From Synergistaceae bacterium (GTDB taxonomy: Bacteria > Synergistota > Synergistia > Synergistales > Aminobacteriaceae), in the NCBI GenBank assembly GCA_018436725.1, contig JAHDKT010000008.1, forward strand, positions 124,001-188,000: a stretch of 64,000 bases of DNA. Direction: 5' to 3'. Shown here piece after piece: positions 27,431-35,725 of the stretch. Each line of letters starts with the position of its first letter. Within the stretch, counting starts at the first letter, position 1. Made by a program: the position numbers and the translations under genes. A model generated the notes under the pieces. That model was given only the letters and a program-made list of their open reading frames with translations, did not search any database and had not been told where the DNA came from.

Positions 27431-28423
27431 ATGCCAGCGATGACGATGAGGGAGGCCATACGGACCGCTCTGGCCGAGGAGATGCGCCGAGATCCGGATG
27501 TATTCGTGATCGGAGAGGATGTCGCAGTCTACGGAGGAACGTTGCAGGTGACAGCGGGACTGTGGAACGAATTCGGCGACGAACGGGTGATCGACACTCC
27601 TCTTTCCGAAGTGGCTGCAGCCGGGGCCGCTATTGGGGCCGCCATGATGGGGATGCGCCCGGTTCTTGAAATCATGTTCGCGGATTTCATACCGCTCGCT
27701 CTCGACCAGATACTGAACAACGCCGCAAAAATGTGCTACGCCTACGACGGAGAAATGTCCGTCCCCATGGTGCTGAGGGCGCCGTTCGGAGCGGGCGTTC
27801 GCTCGGGAATGCACCACTGTCAGAATCTCGAAGCATGGTTCGCGCATATTCCGGGAATCAAGGTCCTCATGCCGACCACCCCGGAGGACGCGAAGGGCCT
27901 CCTGAAGGCCGCGATCAGGGATCCCGATCCCGTAATCTTTCTTGAGCACAAGCTTCTTTACGGTGTTCGCGGCGAGACGCCGGAGGGGGATTATATCGTG
28001 CCGATAGGCAAGGCCGCCGTGCGCAAAGAAGGGAAGGATATCTCGATCGTCGCCTGCGGCGCCATGACGCCCAAGGCTCTCGATGCCGCGAAGGAGCTTG
28101 CATCCTCCGGAATCGACGCGGAGGTGATCGATCTTCGAAGCATTCGCCCGTTGGATGAGAATGCGATTGTCGGGTCGGTGAGAAAAACCGGGCGTCTTCT
28201 CATCGTGCATGAAGCGTGTCAAACCGGTGGAATCGGCGGAGAGATCGCAGCCGTTGTCGCCCGGGACGCCCTTGGATATCTCGATGCGCCAATAGAGAGG
28301 GTGACCGCTCCGGACACACCGGTTCCGTTCAGCCCGACGCTGGAAGATTTTTTCATCCCGCAGACGAAGGCCATCGTAGAGAGGGCGAAAGGAATGTTCA
28401 GTCCTCTCTGGAAGAGTGTATGA
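27431..28423 (+). CDS. 2-oxoacid (pyruvate/acetoin-type) dehydrogenase E1 beta
   Basis: A 330-aa beta subunit. Family segments are FVIGEDVAVYGGT, TPLSEVAAAGAAIGAAMMGMRP, EIMFADFIPLALDQI, HHCQNLEAWFAHIPG and HEACQTGGIGGEIAA. It starts directly after the E1 alpha stop with GGAGGTG upstream, and its 3' end overlaps the E3 start by four bases. Together with E1 alpha it forms the usual alpha2-beta2 unit. Confidence 0.94.
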   Translation: MPAMTMREAIRTALAEEMRRDPDVFVIGEDVAVYGGTLQVTAGLWNEFGDERVIDTPLSEVAAAGAAIGAAMMGMRPVLEIMFADFIPLALDQILNNAAKMCYAYDGEMSVPMVLRAPFGAGVRSGMHHCQNLEAWFAHIPGIKVLMPTTPEDAKGLLKAAIRDPDPVIFLEHKLLYGVRGETPEGDYIVPIGKAAVRKEGKDISIVACGAMTPKALDAAKELASSGIDAEVIDLRSIRPLDENAIVGSVRKTGRLLIVHEACQTGGIGGEIAAVVARDALGYLDAPIERVTAPDTPVPFSPTLEDFFIPQTKAIVERAKGMFSPLWKSV

Positions 28424-29805
28424 CGATGAGAGGGGACACATATGACATTGTCATAATCGGCGGCGGTCCCGGCGGGTATACGGCCGCGCTGCGCGCCTCC
28501 GCCCTTGGAGCCGGCGTGGCTCTGGTGGAGAAGGACCGACTGGGAGGTACCTGCCTCAACAGGGGTTGCATTCCTACAAAAGCCTTGATAAAGAGCGCGA
28601 GTCTGTGGAAATCGCTCGAAAAAATGCCGTTCAACGGAATCCGGGTGGACGGCGCCTCTTTCAACTGGAAGGGAATGCTCTGGCGAAAGAACAAGATCGT
28701 CGGAACGCTGACATCCGGTATCGACGGGTTGATGCGGAAACACGGCGTGCATGTCGTCGGCGGGGAGGGAATCCTCCGGGAGGATGGAAGCATCCTGGTC
28801 CGGAGCGGAAGCGAGTCCCGCGAACTGTCCGCCGCGCATGTCATTCTCGCATCGGGTAGCGTCCCGGTTTCTCCGCCGATCTCTTTTCCTCAAGGGTACG
28901 CTCCCCTGACCACGGACGAGATCCTCGATCTCGACAGCCTGCCAGAATCGTTGGCTATCATCGGCGGAGGCGTTGTCGGCGCCGAGTTCGCATCCCTCTT
29001 CGCAGCTCTCGGCGTGAAGGTCCATCTCGTGGAAGTCCTTCCGTCCATTCTCGGCCAGTCCGATGAGGACGTGGTCCTGTTCGTCCGAACGGAGTTCGAA
29101 AAGGCGGGCATTCGAGTACACGCTGGTACGAGCGTACGCTCCGTCGACGGACGAAAAGGGGCTTTGAGGCTTACACTGGATTCCGGTACGGTCGTCATCG
29201 CGGAGGAAATTCTTGTGGCGGCCGGAAGAAGGCCGCTAACCGAAGGATTTCGGGAGTCCGGCCTCGAGATCGACGAGAAGGGGTTCGTCGTTGTCGACGA
29301 ATACTTGCGGACAAGCCGTCCGGGCGTCCACGCGGTCGGGGACATCACGGGGAAGTGGCAGCTTGCGCATGTTGCGTCCGCTCAAGGAACGTGCTGCGTG
29401 GAAAGTATCTTCGGCTCGGGGGGGCCCATGGAGTACGACGCCGTTCCCTCCTGCATCTTCACGTTGCCGGAGATTGCGAGTGTCGGCATGACGGAGCGCG
29501 AGTGCGCCCGGAGGAGTATCGACTACATACGGTCGATGTTTCCGTTTTCCGTGAACGGAAAAGCCGTCGCCGATGGAGAAACATCCGGCTTCGTCAAGAT
29601 TTTGGCGGAGAGGAAGTCCGCGAAGATTCTCGGAACCCATATCGTCGGCGCCGAGGCAAGCTCGCTGATACACGAAGCGGTTCTCGCCGTAAAAATGGGG
29701 TGCACGGCGGAAATGCTCCAAAGAATCATTCATGCTCATCCTTCCAAGGGTGAAGCGTTTGGCGAGGCCGTAGGCGGCTTGATCGGCATGGCGATACACC
29801 TCTGA
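28420..29805 (+). CDS. lpdA: Dihydrolipoyl dehydrogenase (E3)
   Basis: A 461-aa FAD/NAD enzyme that reoxidises dihydrolipoamide with NAD+. FAD-binding GGGPGGYTAALRA, redox disulfide GGTCLNRGCIPTKA (Cys45/Cys50 region), NAD-binding IIGGGVVGAEFASLFAALG and C-terminal base segment AHPSKGEAFGE are all present. The ATG at 28420 overlaps the E1 beta stop; a second ATG lies two codons later. It closes the dehydrogenase operon and is followed by an exceptionally long hairpin. Confidence 0.94.
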   Translation: MTMRGDTYDIVIIGGGPGGYTAALRASALGAGVALVEKDRLGGTCLNRGCIPTKALIKSASLWKSLEKMPFNGIRVDGASFNWKGMLWRKNKIVGTLTSGIDGLMRKHGVHVVGGEGILREDGSILVRSGSESRELSAAHVILASGSVPVSPPISFPQGYAPLTTDEILDLDSLPESLAIIGGGVVGAEFASLFAALGVKVHLVEVLPSILGQSDEDVVLFVRTEFEKAGIRVHAGTSVRSVDGRKGALRLTLDSGTVVIAEEILVAAGRRPLTEGFRESGLEIDEKGFVVVDEYLRTSRPGVHAVGDITGKWQLAHVASAQGTCCVESIFGSGGPMEYDAVPSCIFTLPEIASVGMTERECARRSIDYIRSMFPFSVNGKAVADGETSGFVKILAERKSAKILGTHIVGAEASSLIHEAVLAVKMGCTAEMLQRIIHAHPSKGEAFGEAVGGLIGMAIHL

Positions 29806-29838
29806 CGGCATTCGTTTCCGAAGGGAGCTTTGTTGAGA

Positions 29839-29896
29839 GAAACCGGTCAAGGCTGCGCCTTCTTCGGACGAAGAAGGCGCAGCCTTGACCGGTTTC
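29839..29896 (+). terminator. Perfect 27-bp inverted repeat with 4-nt loop after lpdA
   Basis: The left arm 29839-29865 and right arm 29870-29896 are exact complements around the loop GGAC. It sits 33 nt after the E3 stop and should end that transcript, but no T-run follows. The arm is far longer than a usual terminator, so it may instead be an mRNA-stabilising or double-strand-processing site. Confidence 0.6.
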
Positions 29897-29937
29897 GGCC
29901 GAACGATTCTTGATTCCGGTGTCAATACGGAAGAATA

Positions 29938-29946
29938 TGGTACAAT
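29938..29946 (+). promoter_or_regulatory. Extended -10 promoter candidate
   Basis: TGG immediately followed by TACAAT gives a TGn-extended -10. No good -35 is visible. It would start transcription about 140 nt upstream of the unknown 872-aa gene. Confidence 0.4.
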
Positions 29947-30092
29947 CGTCCGAAACAGGATTCCGTGCGGGGGCGCTCCGAAATCCCGCACAATAGAGGA
30001 TGAAGACGCGGACCTTGCTCCGTATTATCAGAGCCTTCCCGCCTGTTTTCCGGGGCGGGATTTCTTCTGTACAGGCCGAAGGAGGAAGTGCA

Positions 30093-32711
30093 TTGTTCAT
30101 CGGGAAGAAAATTTTCGCGTGCTGTATGCTCGTTGCGGGGCTGCTTCTTCGCCCCGCCCTCGCGGCGGGAGTGGAGGAGGTCGTTGAAGAAACCGTTGTC
30201 GAAATAAGCGTCTCGGACGACGCGACGCTTCCGGAGACCTCGGACGCCGCTTCGCCTCAGGCGATTGCGGCCTCCGAGGATGTTTCTCCTGCGCCGTCCG
30301 CCGAGTCCCCTCCATCGAAAGGGGAAGTTTCGCCCGGCGCTGCGCGGATCGACGCTTTTCCGGAAAAAAAAGATACTGCCGATGAGGCGCCTCCACCGGA
30401 CGGAACATCCGTAACCACGGCGGATGAAATGCCCGGAGCCCCGGGTTCGGAACAGCTCGCCAGAAAGCTCTTCGAGATCGAACTTGCCAGCCGCGTCGCG
30501 GAGGAGGAGCTGGGCAAGCTGCCGAGCCTGGTGCAGGCGGAACGCACGAAGATAGCGAACGAACTCAACCAGTGGGCGAACACCGATCTCCGCCGGATAA
30601 TCGACAGGCACTACGTCGAGGTCGAAAAGGCGCTTGCGGAGACGACCCTTCCGGAAGATCATAGCTCCGTGGGCATCTGGTGGAAACAGGTGAAGGCGGG
30701 AGTCTTTCTGAACGAGGACATCGAGGAGGTCGTCGCCCTCTTCGTGAAACGGGCCGGACCCCGACTCTCCACGGTTCACGAGGAATTTCAGCGCGAGCTG
30801 CTTGAAAGCCTGGAGCTGCGCAGCCAGGCGCTGTTGCGGACTTCAATGGAGGAGATACGCAAGCCGTTCGTGGCCACGGTCAAGGACAGGCTCCCTCTCT
30901 ACAACTCGATCCCCGTCCCCAACACGGAGCGGGCCGCGCTGTCGATCGCCCTTTCCACGGAGCAGAGCGACAGAGGACGTCTCTCCTCGGGGATGGCGGT
31001 CGTCGGCGGCGTGGTGCTCACGCTGCTTGGAAGAAAACTCGTCCAGCGTATGATGCACCTGGCCGTCGTGAAGATCGGAGGCAAGGTGCTCGCGCGGATG
31101 GTCCCGATCATCGGCGTCGGATTGCTGCTCTACGAGGGAATTCAGATGGGGCAGGCGAAGGAGGCGTTCGAGGAGGAACTGCGGAAGAGCTTCTTGACCG
31201 AGTACACGGCGGATGTCACCGTGGAGTCGGTCTGGAACGCGAGCCCCGACGGCGCGCTCCCCTCCATGAAACAGGAGATGGAGCGGAACGTCAACACGCT
31301 TTTGAGCGACTGGGAGAGGATCTGCCGCTCCGAAGCGGTCTCCATGATCCACAGCGCGCGCGTACTCGCGTCTTCGGAGTACGTTCGAAACTACGTCGGC
31401 AGGGAATTGGAGAAGGGAGCGGACTTCCAGCTTATCCTCCAGAAGATGAACGCTCTCTGGGACGCTTTCGGACAGTCTCTTGCGAGAGAGCCCGTGGAAT
31501 TTTTCGAGTCGATCCTGATCGACTCGCCGGACAGAAAAGATCTCCGCCTTCTCTCCAGAGACCCCGACAGCAGGTTCATCGAGCAGTACAAAACATGGGG
31601 AGCCGACTTCCTGAAGGCGGTCAACAAGATCGGCGTGGAGAACTACGTGTCCACCGAGTGGAAAAACAGCGACGTGAACTGGAACGTGCTGAACAGGAGC
31701 CTCGACTTTCTGCCGGAGATCGGCGGCAACCGCAACGCGGCGCGCGGGCTGCTCTTCCTGATTCAGGAGGGGGTTCCTCTCGACGGCTTTTCTCCCGACC
31801 TGATGGCGAAAATCGCCGTGAAGAAGGATGTTTTTTTGAAGGTGTGGAAGGCGATCATACCCGATGCGCGTAAACTCGCGGTGCTCTTCGACAGCGGCCG
31901 CCCGCTCGACATCCTCGAACCGTCCATTATCGCATTTCCCGAGGCGAGCGCCCTCTTTCTACGGGGGTACGGGGTCGAGTTCTGGACCTCTTGGTCGAGC
32001 GACGACATCTTCGATCTTCTGCGAATCTCCGAGATCCGGGGAAAGAGTTCCGGGCGAATCGGCGCGGCGCCGATCCGTCCCCAAGAACGGGCCGATCTGC
32101 TCGAGGTCTTCCGGAGGGCGGGGGAGCGGGGGATCATTCTATGGGACACCCATACGAAAGAGCCGACGGGAGAGATCGGCAGGATGCTCGCCCGCCAGAG
32201 CATCGACTGTATGGCCGAAGGGTACCCCTTTGAAGACATGAAAAATCCGGAGCTTGTCCGCTTTGCGGTAGCCAGCGGGAAATTTCCTGCGGGGCGTTTT
32301 TTCTACGATACGCTCAAGGGCGTCGGCAGCCTCGTCCGATATCTTCTCCTGGGCGCGGTGCTCCTGACCTTCGGCGGCATTTTTTTCGGCCTGTTCAAAA
32401 GGATTCGAAACGCTCTGTATTCACCCCCGTCGAGGTATGCCGAAGAGGGGCGGAGGGAGAGGGGGCTGAAGGACGTCTTCTCCGGCAGCTCCGCAAACGA
32501 AGAACCGGAAGCCTCGGAGGCGAAGAAGGCCCTCCCGCCGGAGGCTCGGTCGAGTACGAATTCGGCCGCTGCGGTGTGCACCGAGCTTTTAGAAAACTCC
32601 TCCGCCGACGAGTCTTCCGAAAACGATACGAAGAACCCCGGGGAGGACACGTGCGACGTGAGTCCCGACAAGAGAACGCAATGCGAGGAGACGAAGAAAA
32701 AGGATGAGTAA
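30093..32711 (+). CDS. Large exported, membrane-associated protein of unknown family
   Basis: An 872-aa protein with a signal peptide (FACCMLVAGLLLRPALAAG), a Ser/Pro/Glu-rich linker (about residues 30-130), a helical region, two hydrophobic segments near the middle (MAVVGGVVLTLLGRK and MVPIIGVGLLLYEGI, about 305-355), a long soluble helical part and a C-terminal helix (YLLLGAVLLTFGGIFFGLF, about 745-765) followed by an acidic tail. This fits a large periplasmic domain tethered to the inner membrane. The start is TTG 30093 with GGAGG 7 nt upstream; the upstream ATG at 30000 lacks a site and would hide the signal peptide. No family was recognised. It overlaps the YbjQ gene by 8 nt. Confidence 0.65.
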   Translation: MFIGKKIFACCMLVAGLLLRPALAAGVEEVVEETVVEISVSDDATLPETSDAASPQAIAASEDVSPAPSAESPPSKGEVSPGAARIDAFPEKKDTADEAPPPDGTSVTTADEMPGAPGSEQLARKLFEIELASRVAEEELGKLPSLVQAERTKIANELNQWANTDLRRIIDRHYVEVEKALAETTLPEDHSSVGIWWKQVKAGVFLNEDIEEVVALFVKRAGPRLSTVHEEFQRELLESLELRSQALLRTSMEEIRKPFVATVKDRLPLYNSIPVPNTERAALSIALSTEQSDRGRLSSGMAVVGGVVLTLLGRKLVQRMMHLAVVKIGGKVLARMVPIIGVGLLLYEGIQMGQAKEAFEEELRKSFLTEYTADVTVESVWNASPDGALPSMKQEMERNVNTLLSDWERICRSEAVSMIHSARVLASSEYVRNYVGRELEKGADFQLILQKMNALWDAFGQSLAREPVEFFESILIDSPDRKDLRLLSRDPDSRFIEQYKTWGADFLKAVNKIGVENYVSTEWKNSDVNWNVLNRSLDFLPEIGGNRNAARGLLFLIQEGVPLDGFSPDLMAKIAVKKDVFLKVWKAIIPDARKLAVLFDSGRPLDILEPSIIAFPEASALFLRGYGVEFWTSWSSDDIFDLLRISEIRGKSSGRIGAAPIRPQERADLLEVFRRAGERGIILWDTHTKEPTGEIGRMLARQSIDCMAEGYPFEDMKNPELVRFAVASGKFPAGRFFYDTLKGVGSLVRYLLLGAVLLTFGGIFFGLFKRIRNALYSPPSRYAEEGRRERGLKDVFSGSSANEEPEASEAKKALPPEARSSTNSAAAVCTELLENSSADESSENDTKNPGEDTCDVSPDKRTQCEETKKKDE

Positions 32712-33048
32712 CAGACGAATTCCGGTGCTCACGGTCGACGTGATTCCGGGCAAGAAGTGCGAGTATCTTGGGTGCGTATCGGCTTCCTGCTGCCTTTCCA
32801 AATCGCTGGTGCAGGATATGGCGTCCAACGTGAAGAACTGGACCGTGGGCGGGGAACTGACCCGGTACACCGATATGATCGACGATGCGGTCGCCCTCGC
32901 GACGGAACGGCTCGGCGCACAGGCGCAGAAAATGGGAGCGAACGCCGTCATCGGCTTCCGGCTCTCTACGACGAGCGTCTCCACCGGCGCGGCGGAGCTG
33001 ATAGCCTACGGCACGGCGGTGCGTTTCCCGGATCTCGACCCTAAGTAG
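32704..33048 (+). CDS. YbjQ/UPF0145 family protein
   Basis: A 114-aa cytoplasmic protein of the YbjQ family, pentameric in known structures and often called heavy-metal-binding domain; the function is not settled. The family core DAVALATERLGAQAQKMGANAVIGFRL (in two overlapping parts) is clear. An N-terminal YLGCVSASCCLS segment contains three cysteines, unusual for the family. Its start lies inside the last codons of the upstream gene, so translation is coupled. Its 3' end overlaps the convergent MFS gene by 8 nt. Confidence 0.85.
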   Translation: MSNRRIPVLTVDVIPGKKCEYLGCVSASCCLSKSLVQDMASNVKNWTVGGELTRYTDMIDDAVALATERLGAQAQKMGANAVIGFRLSTTSVSTGAAELIAYGTAVRFPDLDPK

Positions 33049-34204
33049 CAGGCGAGCCCTGCGAACGCGGTTTGGAGGGTCTCCACATAGCGGTGACCGC
33101 GACGGCGGTGACCAGGCAGAAGAGGGCGAAGAGTCTGAAGGCGGTCAGCGTGCCGAGGATCGTCGAACCGAACCCCATGTACAGGGGGAGCAGGAACCAG
33201 CTCAGATCCATCGAGAAGTGGACCAGCGCCGACGCCTTGGCACGGAGACGGGCCGGGGCAAGATCCGCCGTGAGCGCCAGATGAGCGGGGTAGCCGTACC
33301 CGACGCCTATTCCGTAGAAGAATCCGGAGAGGAGCATTCCGGTACGCGAGCCTACGAAGGAGAGCCAGATGAGGCACGCGGCCATAAGAACAAACGAGGG
33401 CCCCGCGAAGACCGTCCTCGGGTAGCGGTTGAACAGGTTTCGTCCCGCAGTACGGACGAAGAGAGCGCCTCCGGCCATGGCGAAGACGAACCACGAGGGG
33501 ACGAGCGACCTTTCCAGCAGCAGACTGCCGATAAAGACGATTGAGGAGTCGCAGAGGCCGAAGAAGAAGCAGGAGCAGAGCATTTTCCATGCGGGGGTTT
33601 CCCGGAAGAGGTCCCTGTAGCTTCCCCACTCCATGGAGGAGATGTCTCCGGAAACGGACGCGCGCTCCGTGCGCAGACGAAGCGCCAGCATGAAGGCGAG
33701 GGCCGAAGCGGCCACGGGGATGAGCAGATAGATCCTTCCGAGATTGTTGCGGATGAGAAAGTCCGTCAGCGGAACGACGGTGAACATGGGGACGATGCTG
33801 CCTATGGCGACGAGGGCGAACGCAAGTCCCCTTTTCGCTTCCTCGACGGCGAGCGCCTGGTAGGTGGTGAGGGCCACCATGAAAACGCTGAATCCCAAAC
33901 CCATTACGATGCGGAGCGTCACGAAGTAGGAGAACGACCCCTGGTAGATCTGTAGGACCGCGGCGCATCCCAGGCAGAGAAGCGACGAGAAGATCATGCT
34001 CCCCCTGATCCCGAGCCGTTCGGTGATCCAGCTCCCCAGCGGGCGGACGGCGGTCGTCGCCGCGTAGAAAACGCTCACCAGCACTCCCGCCGACGCTGCG
34101 GAGTACCCCTGCGTATTGAGGTACGGGGCCAGAAAGAAGAACGTGTTGGAGTAGGAGTGTATTGCGAAGTTGATGATCATCAGGGACACAATGAGCCGAT
34201 CCAT
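33041..34204 (-). CDS. Major facilitator superfamily transporter
   Basis: A 387-aa inner-membrane protein with 12 predicted helices. The loop between helices 2 and 3 carries RPLGSWITERLGIRGS, the MFS G-x-x-x-D/E-R-x-G-R-R-type motif. The C-half has GMLLSGFFYGIGVGYGYPAHL. The substrate is unknown. The ATG 34204 has GGAGG 6 nt upstream. It stands alone on the minus strand and runs convergent into the YbjQ gene. Confidence 0.85.
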   Translation of the reverse strand: MDRLIVSLMIINFAIHSYSNTFFFLAPYLNTQGYSAASAGVLVSVFYAATTAVRPLGSWITERLGIRGSMIFSSLLCLGCAAVLQIYQGSFSYFVTLRIVMGLGFSVFMVALTTYQALAVEEAKRGLAFALVAIGSIVPMFTVVPLTDFLIRNNLGRIYLLIPVAASALAFMLALRLRTERASVSGDISSMEWGSYRDLFRETPAWKMLCSCFFFGLCDSSIVFIGSLLLERSLVPSWFVFAMAGGALFVRTAGRNLFNRYPRTVFAGPSFVLMAACLIWLSFVGSRTGMLLSGFFYGIGVGYGYPAHLALTADLAPARLRAKASALVHFSMDLSWFLLPLYMGFGSTILGTLTAFRLFALFCLVTAVAVTAMWRPSKPRSQGSPAT

Positions 34205-34324
34205 GGAAGCCTCCGGAAAATGAATTCGCGGCCGCACTCCCGGAATTTGTGCGTCTGCGGGAAGGGCGATTCGCGGGGCTCATTGTATACCATAACCGGT
34301 TTTTCTTCAATCATCCTGACAATG

Positions 34325-34357
34325 AAGATGCCCCTCCGCGGAATGGAGGGGCATCTT
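34325..34357. terminator. Hairpin terminator downstream of ferredoxin
   Basis: A 13-bp stem AAGATGCCCCTCC / GGAGGGGCATCTT with a 7-nt loop lies 30 nt after the ferredoxin stop, between it and the MFS gene. The T-run is weak. Confidence 0.65.
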
Positions 34358-34386
34358 TAGAAACTCTTCGGAACGCGATCAGCGGT

Positions 34387-34557
34387 TTACTGGGTGATCG
34401 CGTTCACGGGACAGACGGATACGCAGCTTCCGCACTCGATGCAGGACTCGTCGACGATCGCTTTGCCGTCGACCATCGCGATAGCCTCTACCGGGCAGGT
34501 TCCCACGCAGGTCTCGCAACCCACGCATGCTTCCTTATCGACAACTGCCTTTGCCAT
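34387..34557 (-). CDS. 2[4Fe-4S] ferredoxin, clostridial type (56 aa)
   Basis: A small electron carrier with two classic cluster motifs, CVGCETCVGTCPVEAI and CIECGSCVSVCPVNAI. Each is CxxCxxCxxxCP, with the fourth Cys of each serving the other cluster. The length of 56 residues is typical. The ATG 34557 has GAGGAGG upstream, and a strong promoter lies about 50 nt further. It likely serves low-potential electron transfer in anaerobic oxidoreductase reactions. It stands as a single-gene unit. Confidence 0.95.
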   Translation of the reverse strand: MAKAVVDKEACVGCETCVGTCPVEAIAMVDGKAIVDESCIECGSCVSVCPVNAITQ

Positions 34558-34607
34558 AATACATTCCTCCTCAGCAAGGGATATTCTGACGCAGCGAACA
34601 CTACCGG

Positions 34608-34636
34608 ATTATACATCACTTTCTTCCCTCGGGCAA
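34608..34636 (-). promoter_or_regulatory. Ferredoxin promoter
   Basis: On the minus strand, TTGCCC (34636-34631), a 17-nt spacer and consensus TATAAT (34613-34608). Confidence 0.8.
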
Positions 34637-34675
34637 CTTGGCTTTTCCGCTCCGTATCCGCAGTCCGTGAGATGA

Positions 34676-35701
34676 TCAGCGGTGTTCGCTTCCCCAGAGA
34701 AGCGACGGTGGATATTCGGCCTTGGGGTCGCGGGCGATCAGGCGTTCCATCTCGTCCTGCGGCGAGGAGCCCTCGTAGAGCAGGCGGTATACGCCCTGCG
34801 AGACGGGAAGCTCCACGGAAAGTCTGTGCGCGCTCTCCGCGACGGCGCGGACCGTGAACGCTCCCTCCGCGACCTGACCTACCTCGCGTTGCGCCTCTTC
34901 GAGGGAGAGTCCTCGTCCTAGTGCCAGACCGAGGCGGAAGTTGCGCGACTGGGCGCTGTAGCAGGTGAGGACGAGATCGCCCATACCGGCGAGTCCGGCG
35001 AGGGTCAGGGGATGCGCTCCCAGAGCTTCGCCGAGGCGCATGATCTCCGCAAGCCCCCGGCTTACCAACGCGGCGCGGGCGTTCTCCCCCAGCCCCAAAG
35101 CGGACGTCATCCCCGAGGCGATCGCCATGATGTTCTTAACGGCGCCTCCTGTCTCGGTGCCGACGACGTCGGACGAGGTGTATATTCGCAATCTCTGGGT
35201 ATTCAGCATCGACTGCCAAAGGAGCGACGACGCCTCGTTTCCGGAGGCGGCGGTCAGCGCGGTCGGAAGCCCCTGCGCCACCTCGCCCGCGAAGCTCGGC
35301 CCGGAGAGGACGGAGTAACGCGCTTCGGGAAGCGTATCCGAAACGATGGCGCTGATACGCGCACCCGTGGAGATCTCCATCCCCTTCGCCACGTTGCAGA
35401 TCTCCGTTTCCGGTATGCGGAAGCGATCGAGCGCTGGAAGGAAGGCGCGCAACGATTGGGTAGGCAGGGCGAGAATCCAGTGGCTCGAAAAAAGCGCCGC
35501 TTCTTCCGGATCCGCCGTGGAGGTAACCGTCTCGGGGAGCGCGATCGACTGCAGGTAGTCCGGGTTGCGGGAAGCGGCGTTGATCGCCCGCGCCTGTTCC
35601 GCGCGGCGGCACCAGAGCAGCACCGAGTGGCCGCTCTTCGCGGCCGAAACGGCGAGCGCCGTTCCCCAACTTCCTCCTCCGAAGATCGTGATTTCAGCCA
35701 T
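34676..35701 (-). CDS. gpsA: NAD(P)-dependent glycerol-3-phosphate dehydrogenase
   Basis: A 341-aa cytoplasmic enzyme reducing dihydroxyacetone phosphate to sn-glycerol 3-phosphate for phospholipid synthesis. The N-terminal dinucleotide fold has FGGGSWGTALAVSAAKSG. Substrate-domain motifs are CNVAKGME, SGPSFAGEVAQGLPTA, GGAVKNIMAIASG (the Lys is catalytic) and LAGMGDLVLTC. The length is normal. It begins 24 nt after the MFS gene upstream on the same strand, so the two may be cotranscribed. Confidence 0.96.
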   Translation of the reverse strand: MAEITIFGGGSWGTALAVSAAKSGHSVLLWCRRAEQARAINAASRNPDYLQSIALPETVTSTADPEEAALFSSHWILALPTQSLRAFLPALDRFRIPETEICNVAKGMEISTGARISAIVSDTLPEARYSVLSGPSFAGEVAQGLPTALTAASGNEASSLLWQSMLNTQRLRIYTSSDVVGTETGGAVKNIMAIASGMTSALGLGENARAALVSRGLAEIMRLGEALGAHPLTLAGLAGMGDLVLTCYSAQSRNFRLGLALGRGLSLEEAQREVGQVAEGAFTVRAVAESAHRLSVELPVSQGVYRLLYEGSSPQDEMERLIARDPKAEYPPSLLWGSEHR

Positions 35702-35725
35702 GAATCGAGTCTCTCCTTTCGTGAA

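Noticed and set aside
29839..29896. End of an insertion sequence
   Set aside because: No transposase, target duplication or second copy is visible in the window.
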